DNA of 41,059 nucleotides, taken from the IMG/VR virus record IMGVR_UViG_3300051212_000228, positions 1 to 41,059 of that record; one strand, given 5' to 3'. The notes under the pieces are model-generated. The model did no database searches. It was given only the letters and a program-made list of their open reading frames with translations, and was not told the origin of the DNA. The DNA is from a virus. The position numbers were made by a program, and so were the translations under genes. Shown here in pieces: positions 29,690 to 38,824 of this stretch (position 1 is its first letter; every line of letters begins with the position of its first letter).

Positions 29690-31261
29690 TTATTTCTTAC
29701 CGCTGGCTATCGCTTGAGCTTGTTCTTTCGTTATGACAAGAGGGTTCACAGTTCTAAATACATCAAGTACTTCGTTTGTGTATTTATCGAGAATCTGCTT
29801 TCTGCGTTCAGCATAATCCTCTTGAGCCTTCCTCGATTTTTCATCTGAGCCAGAACGCCATGCCTTTGGAAGCTTAGATGAGGACCAGAACATTTCGTCA
29901 GTTCGTTTGTCAAACTCATTATCGAGCCTCTGCAATTCTGGCTGTGCACGCTCAATAGCTTTCTCCCGAATATCTGAAAGAATCTTTGGAGTCATGCCGC
30001 CTTTCGTCTCTGCGGCGCCAGCGACTTTGTCCGGCTTGGTTAGACCCTTAACCGCAGCCATGATGCCAAGAGTATCTCTCTTAAACTGATTGCGAGCATC
30101 AACAGCCTTTTCTTGATACATAGCTTGTTCTTCAGCGTACTTTCGGGCACTTTCAAAGTCTTTGCGTTTTAAGGCGTCTTTGTATTGCTCTCCTGCTAAT
30201 CGCGCCTTAAGTTGATTCATCTTGGCTTCTTTATTAGCAGCCTCAATACTTTCTTTGGTTCCTTGATAACCCTCAAGCATTCCTGCTAAACCCGCGCCAA
30301 AATCTCGGCCCTGATACCCCAGTCCTGCAATACCAGCCTTCATAAAGGCGCGACGTCTTGCTTCTTCTGGAGATACCTGCTGACCTGCTGCTTGTGCAAG
30401 CTCAGCCATTATTGGGCTTACAGTATCAGGAAAGCGTTGCTTCGTCCTTGCAGCTTCTTCATCTTCAAGTTGTCTTCTCTGCTCTGGACTCATTGGCGGG
30501 TTAATTTCTGGTATGTAATCTTTTGCCATAGAAGCCAGACCGCCAAGTGACGGAGCTGCTGGAGCAGCAGGAGTAGTGGGCTGTCTGTTTGCAAGAATAG
30601 AGGCAATTAGATTATTAAGCTGCGCGTTCTGACCCTGTGTTTGATCTGCCGGCTTTTGTTCCGCAGGTTTTGCAGCAGCTACCGGCGCAGGTTTGGGTGA
30701 GGTTTCTTGGACACGTTGTTGTATCGTAGATTCGGGGTAGCCGGCCGCACGTAACTCGGCAGGTGTTGCCATTACCCTTTTTCCGTTAATGTAGGCAGGT
30801 ACCTTTAACTCTTTTTCTTCTTCCTGCGGGAAATACGCACTAAACTCTGGGCCAACACCCCCGCCAAACTGAAACGCAACAGGACCGCCCTGCGCCATAC
30901 CAGGAACAAGCGCACCAAGACCTTGTTGTGGCATCTCCGTCTGCGCCATAGGTTGACCCATAGGCTGCTGCATTGGTTGGCCCATGGGTTGCATCGGTTG
31001 GCCCATGGGTTGCTGCATGGGAGGCGCCATCAATTGTTGTTGCAACTGATCGATGATTGGGCCAGATGGCTTTTGTTGCTTTGCCTCGAAGTCCTTGCGA
31101 ATACGCAAACGCCTATCCATCTCCGCAGCCGCAACAAGTGCTAACTTTGGATCATTGCGATAGTTTGGAAGCTCTTCATCAGGAAAGTTCTTGAATATAT
31201 CCATCGCCTCCAGAAGATTAATATCTGGAGCCAAGCCCGGTTGAGCCATGGTTGTAGTCAT
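29690..31261 (-). CDS. Virion-associated protein with Met/Gln/Pro repeats
   Basis: This 523-residue protein has an N-terminal helical region (DINLLEAMDIFKNFPDEELP). Next are MQQPMGQPMQPMGQPMQ repeats at about 78-107 and a glycine-rich stretch with GGPVAFQFGGGVGPEFSAYF, typical of phage structural proteins. A long charged coiled-coil C-terminus follows (LKARLAGEQYKDALKRKDFE). It sits between the giant internal protein and a conserved virion protein and is probably part of the ejected or internal structure. Its start overlaps the next gene's stop by 4 nt. Confidence 0.65.
   Translation of the reverse strand: MTTTMAQPGLAPDINLLEAMDIFKNFPDEELPNYRNDPKLALVAAAEMDRRLRIRKDFEAKQQKPSGPIIDQLQQQLMAPPMQQPMGQPMQPMGQPMQQPMGQPMAQTEMPQQGLGALVPGMAQGGPVAFQFGGGVGPEFSAYFPQEEEKELKVPAYINGKRVMATPAELRAAGYPESTIQQRVQETSPKPAPVAAAKPAEQKPADQTQGQNAQLNNLIASILANRQPTTPAAPAAPSLGGLASMAKDYIPEINPPMSPEQRRQLEDEEAARTKQRFPDTVSPIMAELAQAAGQQVSPEEARRRAFMKAGIAGLGYQGRDFGAGLAGMLEGYQGTKESIEAANKEAKMNQLKARLAGEQYKDALKRKDFESARKYAEEQAMYQEKAVDARNQFKRDTLGIMAAVKGLTKPDKVAGAAETKGGMTPKILSDIREKAIERAQPELQRLDNEFDKRTDEMFWSSSKLPKAWRSGSDEKSRKAQEDYAERRKQILDKYTNEVLDVFRTVNPLVITKEQAQAIASGKK
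30930..31030. repeat. Tandem repeats encoding MQQPMGQP
   Basis: Imperfect repeats of GGTTGGCCCATGGGTTGC-type words, about five copies, encode the MGQPM tract of the 29690-31261 gene. They are prone to length change. Confidence 0.8.
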
Positions 31262-32007
31262 CGCATTCCTCCATACAGCAATCCAGCAAGACCCATGGTC
31301 TGTACAAACGGATTAGCAGGCGCATTGTAATAAGACGCCGTGGGTGACTGCTGCTGGCCAAAGATAATAGACTTATAAGCCTCTGCCTGCGTCTGTGGGT
31401 ACAAACGCTGCTTCTCAAACTCTTGATACATCAGATCAAGATCTCTCTGGCGCCTTGCCTCATCTGCTAATCCAAGCTGCTGCAAAGTCTGTGCTTTCTG
31501 CTGCTGATTCGCTATATCCTGTTGATACAACTGGCCTGCCTTATCAAACGCTTGAGCAGACCCTTGCATCTGGATATTGCCAAGTTGCGTACCTAAATTA
31601 CGCATGGCCTCTGATTCCATGATCGCCTGGCGGGATCCACCAAAAGCACCACGCGCCGCCGCTTGGCTACGCAAGTTATTAAGACCGGTTTGGTAATCAC
31701 GTACCGCTGCTTGCTTAGCAACATCCGTAACCGCTTGCTGGTACGGATTCATGTACGCCTGCATGACGCCGACGTTCTGCCCGCCTACATTGATGTTGCC
31801 AAGAATGCCGGGCGCCATGGCTGTTTTCTGCGCTGCTTCAACACCTTGCTGGTACAAGCCGGATGTCTCCGCTGTCCTTGGCATGGTGTACGGTGTATAC
31901 GGTGTATAGGCAATCTGCTGACCCATACGATATAGGTCAGAGATATACGGAAGTTGATACTCTGGTGCGCTTTGCGTAACAGTTGTTGAAGGTCCGCCCA
32001 GGCTCAT
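31258..32007 (-). CDS. Conserved virion protein (GAFGGSRQAI family)
   Basis: This 249-residue protein contains YMNPYQQAVTDVAKQAAVRD and AARGAFGGSRQAIMESEAM, followed by Gln-rich helices. That combination is common in environmental podovirus structural modules, where such proteins are internal virion or tail-associated components (recalled family, role inferred). It starts with a 4-nt overlap to the upstream gene, and its stop overlaps the next start (ATGA). Confidence 0.65.
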   Translation of the reverse strand: MSLGGPSTTVTQSAPEYQLPYISDLYRMGQQIAYTPYTPYTMPRTAETSGLYQQGVEAAQKTAMAPGILGNINVGGQNVGVMQAYMNPYQQAVTDVAKQAAVRDYQTGLNNLRSQAAARGAFGGSRQAIMESEAMRNLGTQLGNIQMQGSAQAFDKAGQLYQQDIANQQQKAQTLQQLGLADEARRQRDLDLMYQEFEKQRLYPQTQAEAYKSIIFGQQQSPTASYYNAPANPFVQTMGLAGLLYGGMR

Positions 32008-32372
32008 TTGACCACCTCTTCAGTTAAAACTACACCCCGCTCACGCATGTTAAATACACGTCGCCAACCGGGTCGTCCTTGGATCGTAATTGCATCACAT
32101 CCAGCTTTCTTTGCATACCTTCGTATAGCAGGCGCAAAGCCAAGCTTGAGTTCCTCTAAGCTACCGCCAGCAAGCCAGCAGTTGTAAATCTTTTTCTGCG
32201 GGTAAACCCGAATTTCTGCCACAACCGCTGCCTCAAAACCTGGAAGGAATATCGCCTTCTCACTAAGTACAGCAGCCTTTACATCTTCTAACGAAAACAA
32301 ATTACCTCCGTGATCAAGCGCGGCCTGTAACCATGGGCTACAGCGTTCCCACTCCCGATCAAATCCGTTCAT
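32004..32372 (-). CDS. Phage protein resembling T7 gp13-like GNAT-fold proteins
   Basis: The 122-residue product has IFLPGFEAAVVAEIRVYPQK, a central LAGGSLEELKLGFAPAIRRY and AGCDAITIQGRPGWRRVFN. The last segment, ending in a Gly-Arg-x-Gly-Trp motif, resembles small GNAT-fold phage proteins of the internal-virion module. No catalytic proof is visible. It is coupled to both neighbours by 4-nt overlaps. Confidence 0.5.
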   Translation of the reverse strand: MNGFDREWERCSPWLQAALDHGGNLFSLEDVKAAVLSEKAIFLPGFEAAVVAEIRVYPQKKIYNCWLAGGSLEELKLGFAPAIRRYAKKAGCDAITIQGRPGWRRVFNMRERGVVLTEEVVK

Positions 32373-33328
32373 GCAGGCATTACCTTACTAGGTTTTATTG
32401 CCGGCGGCTGTTTATTCGTACCGTGACGGGCTTTGCGTACTCGCTCCATCATTTCGTACAGCATCTCAGCACCTGCATCCGATGACCCGTTACCAAGATC
32501 TGATACCACATCAGCAGGAATAACAAACTCATTACGCGCCAACCGAGCCGGCTGCCCTTCACCAGTAGATCCACCTTCTATGAAAGCATGTATGTCATCA
32601 GACATTCCATCGCCGAGTCCACGCAAGTACCTTCCTTCAGTAATATCGCCACCTTGTGCATAACCAACCATCAAATCATCTACTGATCCACCCGTTGCTC
32701 CAGTAGCTGTCTCCATAACTATCGCAGGCTGCGGTCCTAGTGATTGATACAGTCCTTCCAATCCCTGTGTGTATCCTTGTTGTCCAGCTTCAATTTGCTC
32801 TGGTGTCGGGCCATACCTTTTGGCGGCTTCGGTTGGATTGAACTGGAAAGGATTGGGATTAAAGAACAAGGGCAGACCAACCATGGGGTTGTAGATATTC
32901 TGTCCAGAAGCAGACTTTTGTGTAGGTGGCTGCGGTGGAAGCATGGGCGCTGTAAGAGCACGGTTGTATACCGGAGCCTCTTTGTACACAGGCATCTTGA
33001 CAGCAGGTGGTTTGTTTCTTAGCGCAGATGCTAATGATGCAATACCAAAACCAAGCGTTAGTAGCGACTTGTCTGCATTGCTTGCGGTGCCTGAGAGAAA
33101 CCTAGAAAGGATATTGTCGCCGCCGCCTGTAGTAGTCGTAGTCGTACTTGGCGAACCGGCACTTCCGCCGCCGGGAATTTGAGTTCCAGCCCCACCCGTT
33201 GAATTGTATTCATCAATGACATCTGTACCGCCTGTATTCGCAGAATCATCCGTTGTGTACGCATCATTTGCATTTTCTAAATCGTAGTCAGTGAGAAAAT
33301 CATTCCAGACGTCTGTGTAATCGTCCAT
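32369..33328 (-). CDS. Conserved virion protein (SDDIHAFIEGG...NEFVIPADVV family)
   Basis: The N-terminal 70 residues are acidic and Thr/Gly-rich (TGGAGTQIPGGGSAG). The middle is Pro-rich with FNPNPFQFNP. The C-terminal third has YLRGLGDGMSDDIHAFIEGG and ARLARNEFVIPADVVSDLGN, then GAEMLYEMMERVRKARHG. This last block is a strong signature seen in many podovirus structural proteins; its role is unknown but virion location is consistent. It is 319 residues and precedes the gp13-like gene by a 4-nt overlap. Confidence 0.65.
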   Translation of the reverse strand: MDDYTDVWNDFLTDYDLENANDAYTTDDSANTGGTDVIDEYNSTGGAGTQIPGGGSAGSPSTTTTTTGGGDNILSRFLSGTASNADKSLLTLGFGIASLASALRNKPPAVKMPVYKEAPVYNRALTAPMLPPQPPTQKSASGQNIYNPMVGLPLFFNPNPFQFNPTEAAKRYGPTPEQIEAGQQGYTQGLEGLYQSLGPQPAIVMETATGATGGSVDDLMVGYAQGGDITEGRYLRGLGDGMSDDIHAFIEGGSTGEGQPARLARNEFVIPADVVSDLGNGSSDAGAEMLYEMMERVRKARHGTNKQPPAIKPSKVMPA

Positions 33329-33331
33329 GGC

Positions 33332-33973
33332 TTACTCCGGTACTGAAGAAACAAAAGTTGCCGTCAGTATGACCGACGGTATGGCCGGCCTAGTTGGACT
33401 GGACGGTGCTGAATAATATTCAATATAAGCATTCGTATTACTTGAACGCCAATACAACTCTACATAATCTTCCGCTTGAAATGAGTCAACAAAATTCAAG
33501 CTACCAATAACATGATACGGATCTCCAGCAGATTTTCTAGGGGCCAGACCAAATCTACTGTTTGAGTTTGCTATATCACTACCATTCTTAGTAAACCAAA
33601 TGTCAATATCCTGCGTAGCATTGTCATTGTTAGACAGCTGGATACTGAACTGGATGTTATATACACCCTCAACCGCAAATGTTAGCTTGCTGCTATCCAC
33701 AATAGATACATTATTAGCAAGCGTTGTTGAGTTAATCGTTATCGGATATGCCGTCGTTGTAGATGCTGCGGTTTGATCCGTTGTATCGTAAAAAGCACCA
33801 AACGGTATATTAAGAAACTGCCCGCCCTCTGGACCTAGCAGGTTCTTCGTTACGTTAGAAAGCCTGTTGAAGTACAGTCTAAGTACATTATTAAACTGCT
33901 CCTGATACTGCGGACTCCAATCCGGCGGCGCATAAGGAAGGTTCGGAGGCTGAGGACTATCAAGGTATTTCAT
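33332..33973 (-). CDS. C1q/TNF-like fibre or virion surface protein
   Basis: ATG 33973 gives MKYLDSPQPPNLPYAPPDWS, and its ATGA overlap with the tail gene supports that start; the frame runs further to 34036. The C-terminal 150 residues form alternating beta strands like a C1q/TNF jelly roll (SSKLTFAVEGVYNIQFSIQL, DIDIWFTKNGSDI, VELYWRSSNTNAYIEYYSA). These usually trimerise at fibre tips and bind receptors. It is 213 residues. Confidence 0.65.
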   Translation of the reverse strand: MKYLDSPQPPNLPYAPPDWSPQYQEQFNNVLRLYFNRLSNVTKNLLGPEGGQFLNIPFGAFYDTTDQTAASTTTAYPITINSTTLANNVSIVDSSKLTFAVEGVYNIQFSIQLSNNDNATQDIDIWFTKNGSDIANSNSRFGLAPRKSAGDPYHVIGSLNFVDSFQAEDYVELYWRSSNTNAYIEYYSAPSSPTRPAIPSVILTATFVSSVPE

Positions 33974-36117
33974 GCGCCAGTACCAGTAGCCCGGCCGTCC
34001 GGCCTGATGTCGAGACGCGGCGCACCTAACTGCCATGCACTTCCAAGGTCTGTTGATTCCACCTTAAAGATCAACTGACGCCCACGCACTCTTGTATAGA
34101 TCTGCCCGGTAAATTGTTCAATTACCGCAGTTGATGTACGCGCAACCGCGGCAGAACTCGACCCGCCATGGGACTGTGGACTGTTATACCCAGAACCTGA
34201 GTTCATCATAGGTATAAGCGTCATGGTTACTGATGGATTTGGATTGCTTGAACTTGTCCCAGTGAATGTAATGTCCGGCAATACACGGTACACAAAGCCA
34301 ATGTTATGGCCGTCTTGGATGTCAAATTCAGCAGATTCAATGTATGCCGTAATCGGCTGCGGTATCCCGCTTACATTGTCATCATTGCCAAACTCATGGT
34401 TAACCAGGTTGTTACTGTAGGTCGCCGCCTGTGGGTAGTCACGTAGCACTGCGTCAAACCATGCGGTTCGTGCCATGGTGCCGTAGTACCAGATTCTCTC
34501 TAGGTAGTTGTACACCACATACCGATCGATGGTTGATGAGTTCTGTGAGGCATAAAACCACCAGACCTCATTAAAGCCCTCAATCGTTCCTGAGAAATAC
34601 GCTAAGTACTGTGTAGCGTTGATGTCTTGGAATACATATTTCCTCAGGTCACACTGGAGCGTCTGCACCCGGCCGTCGTACATATAGAACTTGTCAACGC
34701 CCATCCAATACACAATACCTGACGCTACTGACGGTGCGTTTGGCCCAACGATGGAAAGATTATCGCCAAGTAGTTGAGCACCCCACACCAGTGGCGCACC
34801 TAGATACTGCAATGAGTACAGTGACGTATCCGTCCATACAAGAATCTCTTGCCTTGTTTGCACCGCAGCAATAATCTTGGAGCCATGGGATAGGCGTAAT
34901 GACCCTGCTTGGTTGGCAGCGGTCGGAAGCCAGTCGGTTACAGACTCCTGATCCGCCCAACGTATGAGCATAGGATCTTGAACGGATGAACCTACATCAT
35001 TAGACCCAAAGCAAAATACAAACCTATATACATCAGATACAAACACTAGGTTCTGTACAACAGGAACATCTAGCGCCCCAGGAAGCGTCGCAATATCCAC
35101 GCCTCTTGTGCCTAAACCATTTGTTGCATCCCAGTAGTACACCGCTCCGCCACGTGGCGCAAACACAAGATCTTCACCGAAGTTCATGGCTGACCATAAG
35201 CGCAGTGCATCTGGCACGAATGTACCTACACCACCCCACTTGCCAGAACCCCACGATCCAGCGCCCCAGCCTACTTGAGCAACCTGATCTTGTGGCCCAA
35301 TGGTAATTTGATAGGTGGCACGAACAGCAGATCCGCCGCCAGATGTTGTTGAAGATGCGTTGGTTGTAGCGTTGACGGTGTAGCTATTTGCATCAATAAC
35401 AGTGATTGTGAACTCACCGTTCATATCTACGTTTGCAAATGTCGATGCACCAGAGATTGTGACATAATCACCTGTCTGCCCGCCATGGCCGGATGCAGTA
35501 ACCGTGACTACGTTACTTCCATTTGTCGTTGCAAATGGATTAGAACCTAAGAGCCTGCCATTAATAAAGTACTCAGCCGTTACCGTACCGCCGCCAGATG
35601 CTGTTGATGTAGCAGCCGTTGCTACAGTAATTACATAAGTATTAGCATCTGTGATCGATGTAATGACATGACGGGTATTAATCTCTGCCGCAGGTATGCC
35701 GCCAACCGCTGATGACCCGGCAAAGTAAACCAAAGATCCGGCCTGAGCGCCATGGTCCGTATCAGTAACGGTGATGGTATTTTGCGCGTTGGTCGTGGCG
35801 AATGGGTTTGTAAGCGTCGTGCTGTAACTATATTGGCGTATCGGTGTAATGTCGTTGTATACGCCGCCGCTCTCAATGTAATACTTAGCACTGGTGCCGC
35901 AGCCCATTAGATTGTTAGCCGTAAGCGTTACCCAGTTCCATAATGACCGGCATGTACCTAAGAATGTATTGGATGAGATCCTAGCCCAGCCGCCAATCTT
36001 CTCTGGCGTTCCTTGGCGGAACCGCACCTTGTCCGAGACAAACCAACCGTTTTCATTTGTATAGCGGGTATTTTCTCGGTTGACCCCAGGGCGATTAAGT
36101 ATCTTTTGTAAAGGCAC
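33970..36117 (-). CDS. P22 gp10-like tail stabilisation protein with duplicated insert
   Basis: The start is GTG 36117 after GAGGTGA. (M)PLQKILNRPGVNRENTRYTN and WFVSDKVRFRQGTPEKIGGW are signatures of the gp10-like head-closure/tail protein family of podoviruses, which plugs the portal. Residues about 100-270 hold two related beta modules (NPFATTNAQNTITVTDTDHG and NPFATTNGSNVVTVTASGHG), an internal duplication not in the core family. The rest (VLPDITFTGTSS, YTRVRGRQLIFKVES) is a beta-rich propeller-like body. It is 715 residues; the lysozyme gene ends 3 nt upstream. Confidence 0.75.
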   Translation of the reverse strand: MPLQKILNRPGVNRENTRYTNENGWFVSDKVRFRQGTPEKIGGWARISSNTFLGTCRSLWNWVTLTANNLMGCGTSAKYYIESGGVYNDITPIRQYSYSTTLTNPFATTNAQNTITVTDTDHGAQAGSLVYFAGSSAVGGIPAAEINTRHVITSITDANTYVITVATAATSTASGGGTVTAEYFINGRLLGSNPFATTNGSNVVTVTASGHGGQTGDYVTISGASTFANVDMNGEFTITVIDANSYTVNATTNASSTTSGGGSAVRATYQITIGPQDQVAQVGWGAGSWGSGKWGGVGTFVPDALRLWSAMNFGEDLVFAPRGGAVYYWDATNGLGTRGVDIATLPGALDVPVVQNLVFVSDVYRFVFCFGSNDVGSSVQDPMLIRWADQESVTDWLPTAANQAGSLRLSHGSKIIAAVQTRQEILVWTDTSLYSLQYLGAPLVWGAQLLGDNLSIVGPNAPSVASGIVYWMGVDKFYMYDGRVQTLQCDLRKYVFQDINATQYLAYFSGTIEGFNEVWWFYASQNSSTIDRYVVYNYLERIWYYGTMARTAWFDAVLRDYPQAATYSNNLVNHEFGNDDNVSGIPQPITAYIESAEFDIQDGHNIGFVYRVLPDITFTGTSSSNPNPSVTMTLIPMMNSGSGYNSPQSHGGSSSAAVARTSTAVIEQFTGQIYTRVRGRQLIFKVESTDLGSAWQLGAPRLDIRPDGRATGTGA

Positions 36118-36120
36118 GGC

Positions 36121-36702
36121 TCACCTCATCAATGCAGCTTCAGCAGCGCGACGGCGCGTGAGGCCTGGAAGAACTCGACCGGCAGCTTTATTCCATAATA
36201 TGCACTGATCGGCTGCACCATTCCAATCCCCCGCATCAATACGTTTCTTGAACGTGGAAACTCGGTAGTTCCCTAGGCCACAATTGTAGACCCAGCTAGT
36301 GACTGCGGCAATGCGTCTTGGCAGTGCAGTTTGAATGGTAGGCGATAGCTTTACCAGACCTCTGACAAAATACTCCACATGATGGTCCAAGGCGTTTTCA
36401 CATTGCTCCATCGTCCAGACGGTTCCGGGGTTGATGTCTGGCCCTGTGGCTCCCCATCCAATGGTCCAAGGATGTCCACGGGTACCAGGGTCGGGATAAG
36501 CTTGAACTCTTCCATCAGGCAAACGCTTTGCCAAGCCCTCAAAAGGTTTGATCAGATTCTCCTTGGCTATCTGCTTCGCGGCGTCCAAGGGGTTCAAGGA
36601 TTCTTCTGGTTTGCTCGGCAATGATTCGCCGCTGTTCTTCAATGAACCGTAATTGCGCCTCAACATCTGCACGTATTCTGACAAGTTCAATGAATTGCTC
36701 AT
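36121..36702 (-). CDS. Endolysin, GH24 lysozyme
   Basis: This 193-residue protein cleaves peptidoglycan. A 50-residue N-terminal extension precedes the glycoside hydrolase 24 domain with E55 (IKPFEG), D71 (YPDPGT) and T80 (PWTIGWGAT), the Glu-8aa/Asp-5aa/Thr triad of T4/P1-type lysozymes. AALPRRIAAVTSWVYNCGLG and WNKAAGRVLPGLTRRRAAEA complete the fold. No signal peptide is apparent, so a holin is needed; one is encoded next upstream. Confidence 0.9.
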   Translation of the reverse strand: MSNSLNLSEYVQMLRRNYGSLKNSGESLPSKPEESLNPLDAAKQIAKENLIKPFEGLAKRLPDGRVQAYPDPGTRGHPWTIGWGATGPDINPGTVWTMEQCENALDHHVEYFVRGLVKLSPTIQTALPRRIAAVTSWVYNCGLGNYRVSTFKKRIDAGDWNGAADQCILWNKAAGRVLPGLTRRRAAEAALMR

Positions 36703-36705
36703 GGT

Positions 36706-37191
36706 TCATGTCTTACGGTATTTTTCCAAGCTTCTTGAAACAAACCAGTACGTAAGCACCATCGTAAACAGGCCAAAATCATCCTCGTCCCAGCACTTCG
36801 TTACAACCTCAGTCCACTCCGCACCCGTCTGGAATGCCATAACAATCGCAGCCGCCTTGACTGCCGCATACATAAAGAAGAGACACCAAGTGATGCCCGG
36901 ACGAACCAGCGCCGAGATAGCAGCCACCATTGGACCCGCTGCTTTAGCCGTTTCAGCCTGCTCTTGAAACGCGCTTTTGATGGTATCCAGTTGTTGAACC
37001 GAGTAGTCAACATACTTTTCCTCCACCTTAAACTCACCGCGCAACTTCTCTAAGTCTGTTTGGAGCCGGAACATGGATAGCTCATGTTGCCGCTCGTTCT
37101 TCTTATCAAGGAACTTAAGGATTTCTGGGGCTAGACGAAAAATACCGCCAACTACAGATCCCAATAAACCACCTGATAGAAGATCAAACAT
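36706..37191 (-). CDS. Holin of the 3TM superfamily
   Basis: ATG 37191 gives MFDLLSGGLLGSVVGGIFRL; the reading further upstream to 37257 is not needed. The 161-residue product has an N-terminal Gly-rich hydrophobic helix, a charged coiled coil (RQHELSMFRLQTDLEKLRGE), and a C-terminal pair of membrane segments (VRPGITWCLFFMYAAVKAAA and FTMVLTYWFVSRSL). This fits 3TM holins, which open the inner membrane to let the lysozyme reach the wall. The lysis genes are adjacent. Confidence 0.8.
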   Translation of the reverse strand: MFDLLSGGLLGSVVGGIFRLAPEILKFLDKKNERQHELSMFRLQTDLEKLRGEFKVEEKYVDYSVQQLDTIKSAFQEQAETAKAAGPMVAAISALVRPGITWCLFFMYAAVKAAAIVMAFQTGAEWTEVVTKCWDEDDFGLFTMVLTYWFVSRSLEKYRKT

Positions 37192-37192
37192 A

Positions 37193-37903
37193 TTAAAACG
37201 GACTAGAGCCAGAAACAGTAACGCCAGAGCTAGTGATAGACCACGGCCCACCAGCATTAGCCACGCTATTGTCTTTGATCGTAGCCGACTGACAAGTAAG
37301 TATCTTTGTTGTCGCCACAGCAGTCAAAGGTTGCGTAGGTATGGTTGCAGAGGTAAACCCTGAACCGACGTTAAATCTTAGGTTGCTGATTTTGCCGTCA
37401 ATGTATCTGCTTGTTTGCACAGAACCATTGCCAATTGTTGGCGGTGCGGCAGCCGTTTGTATAGTACCGCCGACTAAAGTAGACGCCACTTGAGTCGTTC
37501 CTACAAACATCTTTAACGTACCTGACACACGCGAACAAGCAATATAAGTCCAAGTTGACAAAGAAATCTGAGGGTTTGTGCCACTAACAGTTTGTATTGA
37601 AGTGTTCAAATTTCTAACAAAAACTAAGCGTCTATTTGAATCAATGTAAAACTGACATCTCAAATTGTATGTAGTGCCTAACGTCGTTCTGAATCCAAAG
37701 TCTAGAACCGGAGCCGATATAGCAGGAGCAGCGTCTAAGTAAACAAAGCATTCAATGGAAAAATCATTGGAGCCAACAGCAAACGCTGCATTGGTTGGAT
37801 AGGTAACAACCCCGCTATTAAAATCATAGGAGTAGTTCTGTACAAGCGGATTGCCTGCAACACCTATTGCTTTAGCAGCACCGAATGCAGACAGGATGGG
37901 CAT
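37193..37903 (-). CDS. LamG/concanavalin-like lectin fibre protein
   Basis: FSIECFVYLDAAPAISAP, SLSTWTYIACSRVSGTLKMF and YIDGKISNLRFNVGSGF are the strand pattern of a LamG-type jelly roll. TKILTCQSATIKDNSVANAG and a C-terminal GVTVSGSSPF follow, a combination common in phage fibre or surface proteins that bind glycans. It is 236 residues. The stop is one base before the holin start, and its own start overlaps the next stop by one base. Confidence 0.7.
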   Translation of the reverse strand: MPILSAFGAAKAIGVAGNPLVQNYSYDFNSGVVTYPTNAAFAVGSNDFSIECFVYLDAAPAISAPVLDFGFRTTLGTTYNLRCQFYIDSNRRLVFVRNLNTSIQTVSGTNPQISLSTWTYIACSRVSGTLKMFVGTTQVASTLVGGTIQTAAAPPTIGNGSVQTSRYIDGKISNLRFNVGSGFTSATIPTQPLTAVATTKILTCQSATIKDNSVANAGGPWSITSSGVTVSGSSPF

Positions 37904-38469
37904 TATGCGTACCGTGTTTGGCTTGCAAAGACCGTGAACGAACCACTACCCGTCTTGATAATCGTGTATGTGTAAACGTCTACGCTATTGGCGTTTCCAG
38001 CACTAGGCGCAGAACCACCAGACCACTTAGGCGTAACGCTACTGCCGTCTACCGTAACCGCTGAGTTGTAGTAAGCCGTACCACCTTGAGTTACCAAGTG
38101 GGTTACCGTCACGCTCTGGCCTGTAGCCATGATGCTATTAAGCGTTACCGAACTAGACCCACGAATGTTCAACGTCCAGTTAGCAGAGGCATTGCTTGTG
38201 TAGTACAGAATAGACTGCGTAGATACGTCAAAGTTAACCGTACCTGTGGCCGCTGTTGCTGCAATCGTTACCGTCTCTGCTGCGGCAGACAGTTTTAACT
38301 GCATCGTGGTACCGCTAACACCAAGCGATAGCTGATTAGCAAACGATACGTTTTGAGAAGCGTCTATGGTCAGACCGTTTGTGCCATTGGTCTGTAGCGT
38401 GAGGATGTTGGTATTGTCTGCCGTAGAGACTATGCCTACGCCTGACGTGGCGTTGATGGTGTTAGCCAT
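37903..38469 (-). CDS. Fibre-associated beta-rich virion protein
   Basis: The 188-residue product is Ser/Thr/Ala/Gly-rich with short repeated strands (VGIVSTADNTNILTLQTNGT, LSLGVSGTTMQLKLS) and a C-terminal Thr-rich beta domain ending GSFTVFASQTRYA. This style is typical of tail-fibre or baseplate-attached proteins in marine and freshwater phages. No catalytic motif is seen. Confidence 0.6.
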   Translation of the reverse strand: MANTINATSGVGIVSTADNTNILTLQTNGTNGLTIDASQNVSFANQLSLGVSGTTMQLKLSAAAETVTIAATAATGTVNFDVSTQSILYYTSNASANWTLNIRGSSSVTLNSIMATGQSVTVTHLVTQGGTAYYNSAVTVDGSSVTPKWSGGSAPSAGNANSVDVYTYTIIKTGSGSFTVFASQTRYA

Positions 38470-38824
38470 TTTGTGCTACCCAAGAAGTGGTTTCTTCATC
38501 CCATGTGTACATCGCACCGTCCGTTGGCATAGCTACTGGAGGTTCCCACTGTGCATCTGCGTTTAGCGTCCAAGATGGAAATGGCTGTGGCGGTACAAAG
38601 GCATCAATGTCTGACCTGTAGGTGTAACCAATCCCTGCGTAGTTCTTCCTGATGTTGCCGTTGTAGCTTGTCTGCTTCCACGTTCCACCGAGGATCTTTT
38701 CAAGATGTGCAGCACCGATATGTTCTTTCTCAACACCGCTAGCGTCTGAAGTGTCCTTGTTATCAACAACGACAACCTGCTGTACGACACCGTTCTCATC
38801 AATGCGGGCAAAGTGCGCCATCAT
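38462..38824 (-). CDS. Conserved phage protein, MAHFARxDENG family
   Basis: MMAHFARIDENGVVQQVVVV is followed by LEKILGGTWKQTSYNGNIRK, NYAGIGYTYRSDIDAFVPPQ and a WDEETTSWV end. I recognise this as a small protein found next to fibre genes in many cyanophages and freshwater phages; its function is unknown. The second ATG (38821) could also be used. It overlaps the oxygenase gene by 4 nt and the fibre gene by 8 nt. Confidence 0.7.
   Translation of the reverse strand: MMAHFARIDENGVVQQVVVVDNKDTSDASGVEKEHIGAAHLEKILGGTWKQTSYNGNIRKNYAGIGYTYRSDIDAFVPPQPFPSWTLNADAQWEPPVAMPTDGAMYTWDEETTSWVAQNG

Noticed and set aside
35141-35160. Fifth palindrome copy (CTCCGCCACGTGGCGC)
   Set aside because: Only one half-site plus the core matches, and it encodes APRGGA inside a conserved tail protein; it may be chance. 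Similar partial matches at 22612-22623, 4051-4066, 6468 and 20726 are also too degraded to count.
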